A stretch of 64,000 nt of DNA from Gemmatimonadota bacterium (GTDB taxonomy: Bacteria > Gemmatimonadota > Gemmatimonadetes > Longimicrobiales > Longimicrobiaceae): assembly GCA_028287185.1 (NCBI GenBank), contig JAQBQD010000214.1, forward strand, positions 1 through 64,000, given 5' to 3'. Made by a program: the position numbers and the translations under genes. Below the pieces are notes generated by a model, which saw only the letters and a list, made by a program, of their open reading frames with translations, had not been told where the DNA came from and searched no databases. Positions 18,204 through 27,336 of the stretch are shown here, piece after piece (the first letter of the stretch is position 1; the number at the start of each line of letters is the position of its first letter).

Positions 18204-20339
18204 TCACCCCACGGGGAGCACGCGGTCGCGGCCCTGCGCCTTCGCAAGGTAGAGCGCCCCGTCCGCGGCGCGGTACAGCGCGTTCAGGTCGGCGCCGTCC
18301 GCCACGAACTGCGCCACGCCGCCGCTGAAGCTCACGTGCACCGGCTCCTCGCCGTTCTCGGCGAAGTCGATCTCGCGGAAATGCCGCAGGCACGATTCAA
18401 GGCGAACGACGGCGGCGTCCTTGTCGCTGCCGAACATGGCCACCACGAACTCCTCGCCGCCCCAGCGCGCAACCACGTCCTCGGCCCGCAGCGCGCCGGT
18501 GAGCTGCTTGGCCATCCGGCGGATCACCTCGTCGCCCACCGCGTGGCCGGCCCGGTCGTTCACCTGCTTGAAGTGGTCCAGGTCCAGCACGGCGAGCGAC
18601 AGCGGCCGGCTCTGGCGCGCGGCCAAGTGCAGGAGCCGCCCCACGGACTCCTCGCAGCGCCGGCGGTTGGCGACGCCCGTCAGCCCGTCGGTGTCGGCCA
18701 GGCTGCGGTGCAGGCGCACGCGCTCCAGGCGGTTGCGGATGCGGGTCACCAGCTCGGCCGCCACGAAGGGCTTGCGCACGTAGTCGTCCGCGCCGGCCGC
18801 GAAGAGCGCCTGGATGGTGGCGTCGTCCGTGCGCGCGGTCAGGAAGAGCACGGGCAGCGAGGTCCAGCGCGGGTCGTTGCGCACCACGCGGCACAGCTCG
18901 ATGCCGCTCAGGTGCGGCATGTCCACGTCCAGCACCAGCACGTCGGGGTTCACGCGCTCCAGCGTGTCCCAGAAGTGCAGCGGGTCGCCCAGCGTGTGGA
19001 GCAGCGCCCCCGTGGGCGCCAGCAGCGCCGCCATGGCCGCCAGCACCGCGGGGTCGTCGTCCACGGCCATCACGCAGCTTCCCGCCTCGGTGCTGCGGTG
19101 CAGCACGCGCTGCACGGCGTCCACCACGCGAGGCGGGGGCGAGGGCTTGGCCAGGTAGGCGCACGCCCCGCGGCGCGCCACCTCCACGCGGTCCGCGAAC
19201 GAGCCCAGCGCCGTGAGCACCAGCACGGGCACGGCGGGCGTGCGCGACGACAGCCAGTCGATCAGGGCCAGCGCGTCGCCTGAGGCGTCCATCCCGATGT
19301 CCATCAGCACCGCCGCGGGCGCCTCCCGCTCCGCCGCGGCCCGCAGCTCGGCCAGGGAGCCCATGGTGCGCGCGTCGAAGCCGCGGCCGCCGGCCTCCGC
19401 CGCCACGAGCCCGGCGGTCTCGCCGTCGGCATCCGCCACCAGCAGCACGGGGCGGCGCGCGGCGCGCTCGGGAGAGGCGGATGCCGGGACCTGCCGTGCA
19501 GGCGCAGGGGGCGCCACGGGGCCGTTCTCCAGCGCGCGGCGAAGCGCCCCGGCCAGCTCGCCCGCCCGCAGCGCGTCCGCCGGGCCGCGCGGCGAAGGGC
19601 CCGCGAACAGGTGCTCCAGCTCGCGCGCGATGGCCGAGCCCTCCGCGAAGCCGAAGGTGCCCACCGAGCCGGCCAGCTTGTGCGCCTCCCGCTCCGCCCC
19701 GCGCCGGCCCTCCCCATCCAGCGTTCCTTCGCGCAGCGCCAGCGCCGCCGCCTCCAGGCTCGCCACCCGCGCGAAGATCACGTCGCGGAAGCGCTCCCAC
19801 ACGACGGCCACGGCGGACGCCATCCGCGCCCCATCCTCCCGTTCTTCCGACTCGGCGGCGGGGCGGAACGCGGTGGATTCCGTGGATTCCGTGGATTCCG
19901 TGGATTCCGTGGATTCCGTGGATTCCGTGGATTCCGTGGATTCCGTGGATTCCGTGGATTCCGTGGATTCCGTGGATTCGTTCGATCCGATCGAGAGCAG
20001 CGCCCGCGCTTCCTGCACCACGATTTCCGCGTCCACGGTCGATGGAAGGCGGCGGATGCCGCGGGCAGCCATCTCCGGAGCGGAGATCCCGAGCGACGAC
20101 GCCGGAGAGGCCAGCAGCAGCACCGGACCGTGGAATCCGGTCGGCAGACGGAGCAGCGAGGAGTCGAGGCCGTCGACGGTGTCCGACATGACCGCCAGGT
20201 CCCATCCGCCCGCCGCAAGCACGGCGAGAAGGTCGGCGGAGGCCGACACGGGATGCACGCGCGCGCCGGCGATGCCCGACGACAGGGCGGCCCGAAGCGC
20301 GTCCGGCAGTCCGGCGGCGAGGATGCGGGGGGAGGACAA
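18204..20339 (-). CDS. HPt / double-receiver diguanylate cyclase
   Basis: About 711 residues from a TTG start at 20339. Order of parts: an N-terminal receiver-like segment without obvious phospho-Asp motifs (1-115), a 12-fold Glu-Ser-Thr linker (about 120-156), an HPt-like helical domain with His220 in AHKLAGSVG, a receiver (LMDIGMD, about 290-410), a second receiver (LDVDMPHLSG, about 415-540) and a GGDEF domain whose active site reads GGEEF (about 627-631). An RAED inhibitory site lies five residues before it, so feedback by cyclic di-GMP is likely. It is the last gene after a histidine kinase and a receiver protein and is the probable output of that relay. The start codon is the least certain part: no other start lies after the receiver gene's stop. 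Confidence 0.85.
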   Translation of the reverse strand: MSSPRILAAGLPDALRAALSSGIAGARVHPVSASADLLAVLAAGGWDLAVMSDTVDGLDSSLLRLPTGFHGPVLLLASPASSLGISAPEMAARGIRRLPSTVDAEIVVQEARALLSIGSNESTESTESTESTESTESTESTESTESTESTESTESTAFRPAAESEEREDGARMASAVAVVWERFRDVIFARVASLEAAALALREGTLDGEGRRGAEREAHKLAGSVGTFGFAEGSAIARELEHLFAGPSPRGPADALRAGELAGALRRALENGPVAPPAPARQVPASASPERAARRPVLLVADADGETAGLVAAEAGGRGFDARTMGSLAELRAAAEREAPAAVLMDIGMDASGDALALIDWLSSRTPAVPVLVLTALGSFADRVEVARRGACAYLAKPSPPPRVVDAVQRVLHRSTEAGSCVMAVDDDPAVLAAMAALLAPTGALLHTLGDPLHFWDTLERVNPDVLVLDVDMPHLSGIELCRVVRNDPRWTSLPVLFLTARTDDATIQALFAAGADDYVRKPFVAAELVTRIRNRLERVRLHRSLADTDGLTGVANRRRCEESVGRLLHLAARQSRPLSLAVLDLDHFKQVNDRAGHAVGDEVIRRMAKQLTGALRAEDVVARWGGEEFVVAMFGSDKDAAVVRLESCLRHFREIDFAENGEEPVHVSFSGGVAQFVADGADLNALYRAADGALYLAKAQGRDRVLPVG
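19873..19980. repeat. 12 x 9-bp coding tandem repeat
   Basis: Twelve consecutive units of GTGGATTCC (plus strand; the last ends in G) lie inside the GGDEF gene and encode twelve Glu-Ser-Thr triplets. All units are identical at the DNA level, which indicates recent slippage or conversion. Because the unit is 9 bases, copy-number change keeps the frame and only alters linker length. Confidence 0.95.
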
Positions 20340-20362
20340 AGGGATGGGGACCTTGGGAAGCG

Positions 20363-20734
20363 TCAGGTCCAGCCCAGCGCGGCGGAGACCTGGCCGGCCA
20401 GCTCCATGGGATCGAACGGCTTGCTGAGGACGCCGGCCACGCCCAGGTCCTCGAAGCGGCGCCGGTCGGCGGACTGCACCTTGGCGGTGAGCAGGATGAC
20501 GGGGATGTCGCGCGTGGCGGGGTTGGCCTGGAGCGCCAGGAAGGTGGAGGGGCCGTCCATCCCCGGCATCATCACGTCCAGAAGGATGGCGTCGGGGCGC
20601 TCGGCCTCGGCGCGGCGCAGCGCCTCGGCGCCCGAGCCGGCGGCCAGCACCTCCCATCCGCCCACCATCTCCAGGCTGAGCTGCGCCACCTCGCGGATGT
20701 CGTCCTCGTCGTCCACCACCAGAATTCGTCTCAC
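20363..20734 (-). CDS. single-domain response regulator (CheY-like)
   Basis: A 123-residue receiver with no output domain. The acidic pocket is DDEDD at 8-12, the phospho-accepting Asp53 is in AILLDVMMPGMDG, the Thr and Lys switch residues are in LLTAK and LSKPFD. It lies 27 bases after the histidine kinase and 23 bases before the GGDEF protein, so it probably shuttles phosphate from the kinase to the HPt domain of the cyclase. Confidence 0.93.
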   Translation of the reverse strand: MRRILVVDDEDDIREVAQLSLEMVGGWEVLAAGSGAEALRRAEAERPDAILLDVMMPGMDGPSTFLALQANPATRDIPVILLTAKVQSADRRRFEDLGVAGVLSKPFDPMELAGQVSAALGWT

Positions 20735-20761
20735 GCGGATCCCCGGTGCTCGATGTGCGGT

Positions 20762-22891
20762 TCAGGCGGGATGCAGCAGGCTCGGCACGCGGCGTTCCAG
20801 CTCGCCCGGGCCAGCGTCCTCGTCGTCCTCCACCAGCGGCACCCGCCGCGCGGCACCGCCCAGCAGGCCTGCGGGAAGCCGAACGGAGATCCCGGCCCGC
20901 GGCGCGCCCACGTCCCAACCGTCACCGGCGTCGGACGAATCGCGATGGGGACCGGAGGCATCCGCCGGCGGACCGGGGGGCGACGTGGCGATCCGGGCCG
21001 CCACGCCGCCTCCGCGATCCAGCGGCGCGTCGGGAGCGGGAGAGGTGCCGAACGCCTGGGGATCGCCGGAGCCGGAGCGTACACCGGGGCCGCCGCCGGA
21101 TGCGTCCGTGCTTCCCGCCAGCGGCAGGGTGAAGCGGAAGGTGCTCCCGTCGCCGGGCGCGCTCTCGGCCCAGATGCGGCCGCCGTGCTGCTCCACGATG
21201 CCCCGGCAGATGGCGAGCCCCAGCCCCGTGCCGCCTTTCTGCCGCGCGTCCGACGAGTCCACCTGGTGAAAGCGCTCGAAGATGGCTTCCAGCATCGGGG
21301 CCGGGATGCCGCGGCCGCGGTCGCGCACCTCGAACAGCGCCCGACCGCCCTCCGCGCGGGCCGAGACGGCCACCGTGGAGCCCGCGGGCGAGAACTTGAC
21401 GGCGTTGGAGATGAGGTTGGTGAGCACCTGGAGGATGCGGTCCGCGTCGGCCAGCACCCGCACCGGCGGCGCGTCCGCCTCCAGGCGCACGCCCCCCTTC
21501 TCCGCCATGGGCTCCATCAGGTCCGCCGCGGAGCGCACCAGCTCGGCGGCCGGCACGGGGCGCGGCTCCAGCTCCACCCGGCCCGCGCGGATGCGCTCCA
21601 GGTCCAGGATGTCGTTGATCAGCCGAACCAGCCGGTCGGTGTTCTGCACGGCGATGTCCAGCAGGCGCTGCCCGCTCGTCGAGACCTCGCCGGCGCGGCC
21701 TCCCGCGAGCAGCCCCAGCGAGCCGCGCAGCGAGGTGAGCGGCGTGCGCAGCTCGTGGCTCACCACGGACACGAACTCGTCCTTCATGCGCTCCACCTCG
21801 CGGCGCTCGGCCACGTCGCGGAACGTCACCACCGCGCCCACGATCTGCCCGTCCTCCAGCACCGGCGCCGACACCAGCTCCACGGGAAAGACGCTGCCGT
21901 CCGTGCGGCGCAGGGTGCCCGCGGAAAGGCGGTGCGTGGCGCCGTCGCGCAGCGTGTCGCGCACGGGGCCGGCGTGGCTTCCCGCCTCGTCCTCCAGCGG
22001 CAGCACCGTCTCCACCGGCCGGCCGATGGCGTCGGCGGCGGCCCGGCCCAGGAGGGCGGCGGCGGCGGGGTTCAGGAAGGTGGCGTAGCCGTGCACGTCC
22101 ACCCCGCAGATCCCCTCGTCGGCCGACTCCAGGATCAGCTCGGTCTGCCGGCCCAGGCGCTCGGCGGCCCGCTGCGCCAGCCGCCGCTCGCCGATCTCGG
22201 CCGCCAGCGACGCGTTGGCGGCCGCCAGGCTGCGGCTGCGGCGGGTGACCAGCAGGCCCAGCCCCACCGCGAGCGCCACCGCGAACAGGCCGCCCACCAC
22301 CAGGGCTGCCCCGGTGACGCGCTCCAGCGCGGCGGCCCGCCCCACCCGCCGGCGCAGCAGGGCGCTCTCGTCGTCCGTCACCTCGTCCAGCAGGCGCCGG
22401 ACCTGCCGCATGACGGCGCTGCGCGCGCGCACGTCGTCGGGGCCGGCCCCCCTGGCGCGCGCCGCCTCGCGCGCCTGCGCGTTTGCGGCGACGTCGAAGC
22501 CGGTGGCCTGCTGCATGGCCATCCACCGCCCCGCCAGCGCCTCCACCGCGTGCAGGCGCGCCGTCTGCGGGGCGTTGTCGCGGGTCAGGCGCTCGGCGGC
22601 GGCCAGGTGCGCGCGGAACGCGTCACGGCGCTCGCGCCACGCGGGGCCGGCCCCGGCGTCCCCCGTCAGGATGAACCCGCGGAAGCCCGCCTCCATGTCC
22701 ACCAGCGCCTCCTGCATCCCCTGGCTCTCGCTCAGCACCGTGTAGGTGTGCAGGCTCCAGCGGTTCGCGTCGGCCATCCGCGCGAAGCTCAGGTAGCCCA
22801 GGGCCACCAGCCCCACCAGGAAGGCGAGCAGCGCCGCGAACCCGGCCAGGAAGCGCCGCTCGTGCGGTGCGGCGGAAAGGGACGGGCTCAA
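20762..22891 (-). CDS. CHASE3-PAS sensor histidine kinase
   Basis: A 709-residue membrane kinase. A first helix (FAALLAFLVGLVALGYLSF, about 17-35) and a second near residue 200 flank a CHASE3-type periplasmic domain. Then come a PAS domain (GICGVDVHGYATFLNPAA), HisKA with His379 in SHELRTPL, and an HATPase with N box, GRGIPA (G1) and GTGLGLAIC (G2). A low-complexity tail of about 110 residues follows the ATPase and ends with a receiver-like start (VPLVEDDED). Its promoter is at 22976-23003. It heads the kinase-receiver-GGDEF operon. Confidence 0.9.
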   Translation of the reverse strand: MSPSLSAAPHERRFLAGFAALLAFLVGLVALGYLSFARMADANRWSLHTYTVLSESQGMQEALVDMEAGFRGFILTGDAGAGPAWRERRDAFRAHLAAAERLTRDNAPQTARLHAVEALAGRWMAMQQATGFDVAANAQAREAARARGAGPDDVRARSAVMRQVRRLLDEVTDDESALLRRRVGRAAALERVTGAALVVGGLFAVALAVGLGLLVTRRSRSLAAANASLAAEIGERRLAQRAAERLGRQTELILESADEGICGVDVHGYATFLNPAAAALLGRAAADAIGRPVETVLPLEDEAGSHAGPVRDTLRDGATHRLSAGTLRRTDGSVFPVELVSAPVLEDGQIVGAVVTFRDVAERREVERMKDEFVSVVSHELRTPLTSLRGSLGLLAGGRAGEVSTSGQRLLDIAVQNTDRLVRLINDILDLERIRAGRVELEPRPVPAAELVRSAADLMEPMAEKGGVRLEADAPPVRVLADADRILQVLTNLISNAVKFSPAGSTVAVSARAEGGRALFEVRDRGRGIPAPMLEAIFERFHQVDSSDARQKGGTGLGLAICRGIVEQHGGRIWAESAPGDGSTFRFTLPLAGSTDASGGGPGVRSGSGDPQAFGTSPAPDAPLDRGGGVAARIATSPPGPPADASGPHRDSSDAGDGWDVGAPRAGISVRLPAGLLGGAARRVPLVEDDEDAGPGELERRVPSLLHPA

Positions 22892-22975
22892 GGCGGCAGG
22901 GTCCGGGGCAGGATGAGGGTGGCCGAGGCGCCCCGGCCCACCCGCCGGCGGGCGGGGGCCGGCGCGGCACGTCGG

Positions 22976-23003
22976 AACGTAGCGCGTGTGCCGGGGCTGT
23001 CAA
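22976..23003 (-). promoter_or_regulatory. promoter of the histidine-kinase operon
   Basis: TTGACA (23003-22998) and TACGTT (22981-22976) on the minus strand, 16 bases apart, about 85 bases before the kinase ATG. The spacer is one base shorter than at other promoters in the window. Confidence 0.5.
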
Positions 23004-23091
23004 CGCCCGCGCGCAAGGGCGCCCGAACGCGAGCGGCCGCCCGCGCTGGAAGGGGCGGGCGGCCGCGGTGCGACGGCGTACGGGGAAGGGG

Positions 23092-23652
23092 TCAGTCTTC
23101 CGTGCCCGCGCGCAGCTTCTCCTCCACGAAGGCCACGCCCTCGGGGGTGATGGCGTACTGCTTCCGGGCCTGGCGGGTGGTGCCCATCTTCTTCTTCTGC
23201 ACCATCAGCGCCGGCTTGGCCCGCAGGTTGGACTCGATGGCGCGGGTGATGTTGGGCACCGGCAGCCCGTTGCTCTTCAGCTCGGCGTTGATGGCCTGGC
23301 TGGTGACGGTGCGGTCGGCGCGGCCCTTGGCCAGGGCATACGCCCCCAGCAGCGCGCGCTCGGCCATCGTCTCCGGCGTCCATCCCTGCATGAGCCCCGC
23401 CACCTGCTGGCTGCCGCGGCGCCCCGTGCCCGATCCCTTGGGCCGGCCCGGCTTGCGGCGCACCGGCGCCTCCCCGTCCTGCTCGGCGTCGCCGCCCTCC
23501 GCCCCGCGCGCCGATGCCGGGCGCGCCCGCGGCCGCCCGAATGCGCGCTCGATCAGGATGTCGCGCGCGGTCTCCTTCAGCACGGCGTCGTAGCTGGAGA
23601 TGGCCGCGTTGATCTCGTCCAGCAGCTCGCGCGCCTGGGTCAGCTCTTCCAT
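23092..23652 (-). CDS. unknown protein with AT-hook-like and winged-helix-like parts
   Basis: I do not recognise a named family. The 186 residues show an N-terminal helical segment (ELTQARELLDEINAAI), a basic proline-rich stretch with KPGRPKGSG that resembles an AT-hook (about 69-77), and a C-terminal part (about 100-180) predicted as helices with a KKKMGTTRQARKQYAITPEG turn that looks like a winged helix wing. DNA binding is inferred from these. It stands alone between the kinase operon and the macrodomain gene; a promoter-like pair overlaps the end of the latter. Confidence 0.7.
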   Translation of the reverse strand: MEELTQARELLDEINAAISSYDAVLKETARDILIERAFGRPRARPASARGAEGGDAEQDGEAPVRRKPGRPKGSGTGRRGSQQVAGLMQGWTPETMAERALLGAYALAKGRADRTVTSQAINAELKSNGLPVPNITRAIESNLRAKPALMVQKKKMGTTRQARKQYAITPEGVAFVEEKLRAGTED

Positions 23653-23759
23653 GACTCTCCTCGGGGCGGCCTCGTGCGCGGTGAAACCGGCTCCGCGCCG
23701 GGCTCCTCATGCGGTGGGGGTGGGGGATGGCGACTGCAATGTGGATCGAAGGTGCATGG

Positions 23760-23789
23760 TAATTAGCGTCGCGCTTGCACCGCCGTCAA
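23760..23789 (-). promoter_or_regulatory. candidate promoter of the AT-hook protein gene
   Basis: TTGACG (23789-23784) and TAATTA (23765-23760) are 18 bases apart on the minus strand, overlapping the last codons of the macrodomain gene. It lies about 108 bases before the ATG at 23652. The -10 match is modest. Confidence 0.4.
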
Positions 23790-24281
23790 GTAGCATTGAT
23801 ACGCCTCGTCCCCGAAGCACGCGAACACCACCCGGCCGGGAAGCGCCTCCGCCTCCAGCCACCGCCCCACTTCGCCCACCGCGATCTCCGTCGCGCGCGC
23901 CAGGGGAAAGCGGTAGACGCCGGTGCTCACCGCGGGGAATGCGATGCTTTCAACTCCGTGCGCCTTCGCCACTTCCAGCGAGGTCCGATAGCAGCTCGCC
24001 AGCACCTCGTCCTCCCCCTTCTCCCCACCCTGCCAGACCGGGCCGACGGTATGGATCACCCACTTCGCGGGCAGCCGGTACCCTTTCGTGATCTTCGCCT
24101 GCCCCGGCTTGCAGCCGTGCAGCATGCGGCACTCCATCGCCAGCTCGGGCCCCGCCGCGCGGTGGATCGCCCCGTCCACCCCGCCGCCGCCCAGCAGCGA
24201 CGTGTTGGCCGCGTTCACGATGGCGTCCACGTGCAGCTTCGTGATGTCGGCCTTCACCACCCCGATCCGATCGATGTCCAT
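23763..24281 (-). CDS. macrodomain protein (O-acetyl-ADP-ribose deacetylase type)
   Basis: A 172-residue macrodomain that binds or hydrolyses ADP-ribose derivatives. The N-terminal [19 protein letters not shown], the [14 protein letters not shown] loop and the [12 protein letters not shown] loop match the MacroD/YmdB group, and the Asn/Asp/Gly pattern for deacetylation is intact. ATG at 24281 gives the usual start. It is isolated; no ADP-ribosyltransferase or sirtuin is next to it. Confidence 0.92.
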   Translation of the reverse strand: MDIDRIGVVKADITKLHVDAIVNAANTSLLGGGGVDGAIHRAAGPELAMECRMLHGCKPGQAKITKGYRLPAKWVIHTVGPVWQGGEKGEDEVLASCYRTSLEVAKAHGVESIAFPAVSTGVYRFPLARATEIAVGEVGRWLEAEALPGRVVFACFGDEAYQCYLTAVQARR

Positions 24282-24751
24282 GCGTGTCCCCGTCGGTGTG
24301 CGTGGCTGGCGAACGGCCGCAATGTACGGCCCCGCCCGCGCCGCGCCAACCGCCCGCCGCTCCGGCGGATGCGCCCGCGCCGGCGCGCCCTGCTTCGCGG
24401 AGCCGCCACACTGCCCGCGGTGCATGTCCCCGCGCCGGGCTGACCGCCGCCCGCAAGCCATTCGCTCGCCCCGCCGATACCGCGTCGGGTATCCATTGCC
24501 GCGCCATTGCAACGGTCCGGTGGAACACCCGTCCTTCTCCCTCGCCACATGCTTTTCCCGCGTCCTCGGGAGGATCGCGACGCATCGGATCTCAATCGCA
24601 CACCCATCCGCAGTCGATCGAGCGAAACGGCGCTCGAGTCCCCGGCCTGTCGGGAGTCCCGCCACGTGAGGAAACGCCTCTCGCGCGCCTGAGGTCCGCG
24701 ACGATCGGGCGTCCAGGAGTCGTCGAGCCGACGCCGACGTATGGGGACGAC
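24282..24751. other. gene-free stretch
   Basis: About 470 bases between the macrodomain gene and the tmRNA terminator. Frames on both strands are short, rich in Arg and Pro and resemble nothing I know. No hairpin or promoter of note was seen apart from the tmRNA terminator at its right edge. Confidence 0.5.
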
Positions 24752-24791
24752 AAAAAGCGCCGGACGGTGCCCACTGGGCAGCGTCCGGCGC
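24752..24791 (-). terminator. Rho-independent terminator of ssrA
   Basis: A 10-bp stem (GCGCCGGACG / CGTCCGGCGC) with a loop containing a further small stem, followed on the minus strand by TTTTT. It begins 10 bases after the tmRNA 3' end. This is the only classic T-run terminator I saw in the window. Confidence 0.9.
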
Positions 24792-24800
24792 TCTGGATAG

Positions 24801-25174
24801 TGGAGCTGGCGGGAGTCGAACCCGCGTCCGCCTACCGATCCCTCGTAGCTTCTACGTGCGTATTCCACTGTTCTTTTCTCCTCGTCCCCTCATCGGCCAG
24901 CAGAAAGCCCATCGGGAACCAGCCATGTGGTCTCGCCTGCCCTACCACGGCGCTCAAGCAGGCCAGCCTGAATTTAGCGACGCCCGTTGACCCGCCTCAG
25001 GCGGGGCTGATCAACGAACGGGAGGTAAGGAATTCCCCGAGGGGAGCTCTACTTACGCAGCCAGGGCGAAGTTATCGTTCGCAGGTAAAGTTTCCCGGAG
25101 ATTTAACGAGTAACTCCGAGCATCTCGGCACGCAGCCACGACTTCACGATACACGTCGAAGCCATGTCAGCCCC
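24801..25174 (-). ncRNA. ssrA: transfer-messenger RNA
   Basis: Rescues stalled ribosomes and tags incomplete proteins. The 5' end GGGGCTGACATGG pairs with CAGCTCC at the 3' end to form the acceptor stem; the T arm GGGTTCGACTCCCGCC precedes it. The CCA end is not encoded. The tag frame at 25082-25053 reads ANDNFALAA then TAA, giving AANDNFALAA with the tRNA-borne alanine. A one-piece, standard tmRNA with its own promoter and terminator. Confidence 0.95.
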
Positions 25175-25203
25175 AGACCCGAATTGTCAATTCCAACGTC
25201 TCC

Positions 25204-25232
25204 AATCTAACCCGCCCTGCCCCGCGCGTCAA
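25204..25232 (-). promoter_or_regulatory. promoter of ssrA
   Basis: TTGACG (25232-25227), a 17-base spacer, TAGATT (25209-25204) on the minus strand. Transcription would begin about 20-25 bases before the mature 5' end, leaving a short leader for RNase P to remove. Confidence 0.75.
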
Positions 25233-25354
25233 TCCCATTGCACCGCAATCACTTACGGCTTCTGCGCCGACTCGTGCGATCCCGACGGGGCGGGTCCTTC
25301 GACCGAGCAGCCGTCCCGATCCCGGTGTCGCCGAGGACCAGACGCGACCGAAGC

Positions 25355-27265
25355 CTACAGCGAAGCCCCCGGCTCCGGCGCGCCGGCCCGGGGCGCGGCG
25401 GTGACGCGGTTGCGGCCGTTGCCCTTGCTGCGATAGAGCGCGGCGTCCGCCGCCGCCAGCGCCTCCGCCGTCGCGGCCATGCAGTCCGGGATGGCGACGA
25501 CGCCCAGGGAAACCGTCACGGAAAGCGGCCGCCCGTTCCAGATGACCGTTTTCGCCTCGATGGCCCGCCGCACGCGCTCCGCGGCGTCCACGGAGGCGCG
25601 CAGCCCCGTCTCCGGCAGCAGCACCACGAACTCCTCGCCGCCCAGCCGCGCGGGCAGGTCTACGTCGCGCACGGTGGCGCGGACCACCTCCGCCACGTGC
25701 TGCAGCACCTTGTCGCCCGCCTCGTGGCCCCAGGTGTCGTTGAATCGCTTGAAGTGGTCGACGTCCAGCATCATCAGCCCGAACGGGCGCGCGTAGCGGT
25801 CGAAGTACCCGGCCGCCGCCGCCAGCCGGGCCTCGAACGTGCGCCGGTTGGGAAGCCCCGTCAGCGCGTCGGTGGATGCCTTCCGGTCCAGCGCCTCGTA
25901 CCGCGTGGCGCTGCGGAGCGGCAGGGGCGCGATGGAGCACAGCAGCCGCAGCAGCTCCGTCTCGCGCTCGCCGAAGCGCCCGGGCTCGGCGTGCCAGGCC
26001 ACGACGGCGCCCAGCGTGCGGCCCTCCGCCGTGAGCGGCACGATGGCGGCCGAGCGCGGCTGCGGGTCCCACTCCTCGCGCGGCGCGAACAGGGGCAGGC
26101 GGTCGCGCTCGCGGCGCAGGTCGGCGTACGGCAGCGCCACGCCGTGCTTCATCGCCAGCGCCAGCCGCGAGTCGCCCTCGCCGAGGACGGGCGGAATCTT
26201 CGGCGGCTTGCCCTGCACCGTCTCCACGTGCACCACGCGCCCCGGCACGCCGTCCGCGGGCGCCAGCGCCACCGCGGCGCCGTCCGCGCCGGTGCCCCGG
26301 CACACCGTCTCGGCCAGGTGCCGCGCAAAGGCATCCATCTCCAGCTCGCCGGGCAGCGTCTGCACGGCGGCGAACAGCGCCTGCACGCGCGCCTCGTCGC
26401 GCACCGCGCCGCGGCGGACGGCCAGCAGGTCCAGCACGGCGGAGAGGTGGCGGCCGGCGTCCAGCGCCACCGGCTCCGTCCCCGGCGGCACCATGCCGGG
26501 ATAGGCGAAGGCCAGGACGCCGTCCGGGCCGTGGACGGGCACGAGAAGCATCTCCTGCGCCCAGGGGCTGGGCAGCGCCCGCTTGCCGCGCTGGAGGTGC
26601 ACGTGCACCTGCTCGTGGATCGTCCAGCCGAAGGGATGCCCCTCCAGGTCCACCACGGGCTGCGGCGCGGCGACTCCCGGGACCGCCGTCCACGCCGTCT
26701 GCACCACCGTGCGCCCGTGGCCGCCGTCCAGCCGCCAGAGCGTGGCCTCGTGCGCGTCCACACCGCGGCGCAGCAGCTCCAGCGCGCGCGCCACCACCGC
26801 CGCGTCGTCCTCCGCGCGGTCGCCCGCCTCCGCACGCGCGGGCTCCGGCTCCGGCTCGGCATCCGCCGCCTCCACGCGGGGCCGCGCCTCGATGGATGGG
26901 CCCAGGTGGGCCAGGGCGGCGCCGACGGCGACGAGCAGCAGGTAGCGCGCGAGGCTCGGGAAGGGCGGCGTGCCGACGTGCACGGCGTGGACGGCCGGAA
27001 CCAGGATTCCCGCGGCGAGCGCGGCGTAGAGCGTCCATCCCCGCGCGCGGCGGCCCAGGAGCGCCACCCACGCGGCGGCGAGCGGAACGACGGGGGATTC
27101 CAGGCCGCCGGTCAGCAGGACGAGCAGATGGACGGCGGGCCAGGCGGCGGCGACGGACTCCGGCTCGTCCGGCGACGCGTGGAGCAGCCAGGCGGCGAGA
27201 AGGACGAGCACGGCCGCGACCGCCCACAGCCCCGGCGCGTTCCACCAGCGCAGCGACAGCAGCAC
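25355..27265 (-). CDS. membrane-anchored GAF-type diguanylate cyclase
   Basis: Makes cyclic di-GMP. From the GTG at 27265 it has 636 residues: several N-terminal hydrophobic helices (about 1-120), an acidic linker, two GAF-like regions, and a C-terminal GGDEF domain with TDALTGLPNRR, the active site LGGEEF and an RDVD inhibitory site five residues before it. The start is unsure: the frame is open to a CTG at 27340 that overlaps the larB stop as CTGA, which would add 25 residues; neither start has a good ribosome site. It follows dus and larB in what looks like one transcript. Confidence 0.82.
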   Translation of the reverse strand: MLLSLRWWNAPGLWAVAAVLVLLAAWLLHASPDEPESVAAAWPAVHLLVLLTGGLESPVVPLAAAWVALLGRRARGWTLYAALAAGILVPAVHAVHVGTPPFPSLARYLLLVAVGAALAHLGPSIEARPRVEAADAEPEPEPARAEAGDRAEDDAAVVARALELLRRGVDAHEATLWRLDGGHGRTVVQTAWTAVPGVAAPQPVVDLEGHPFGWTIHEQVHVHLQRGKRALPSPWAQEMLLVPVHGPDGVLAFAYPGMVPPGTEPVALDAGRHLSAVLDLLAVRRGAVRDEARVQALFAAVQTLPGELEMDAFARHLAETVCRGTGADGAAVALAPADGVPGRVVHVETVQGKPPKIPPVLGEGDSRLALAMKHGVALPYADLRRERDRLPLFAPREEWDPQPRSAAIVPLTAEGRTLGAVVAWHAEPGRFGERETELLRLLCSIAPLPLRSATRYEALDRKASTDALTGLPNRRTFEARLAAAAGYFDRYARPFGLMMLDVDHFKRFNDTWGHEAGDKVLQHVAEVVRATVRDVDLPARLGGEEFVVLLPETGLRASVDAAERVRRAIEAKTVIWNGRPLSVTVSLGVVAIPDCMAATAEALAAADAALYRSKGNGRNRVTAAPRAGAPEPGASL

Positions 27266-27336
27266 GGCCGCGTAGGCGGCGCCTGCGCCCAGGGCGGCGG
27301 TGCGTGGATCGAGCCGGCCGGCGGAAGGGGGGATCG

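Noticed and set aside
19481-20191. Plus-strand frames with WIP repeats opposite the 9-bp array
   Set aside because: They are the antisense reading of the Glu-Ser-Thr repeats and have no homology-like segments outside them.
23763-24281. Toxin-antitoxin role for the macrodomain gene (DarG type)
   Set aside because: The DarT toxin gene is not adjacent and the protein lacks the extra C-terminal domain of DarG.
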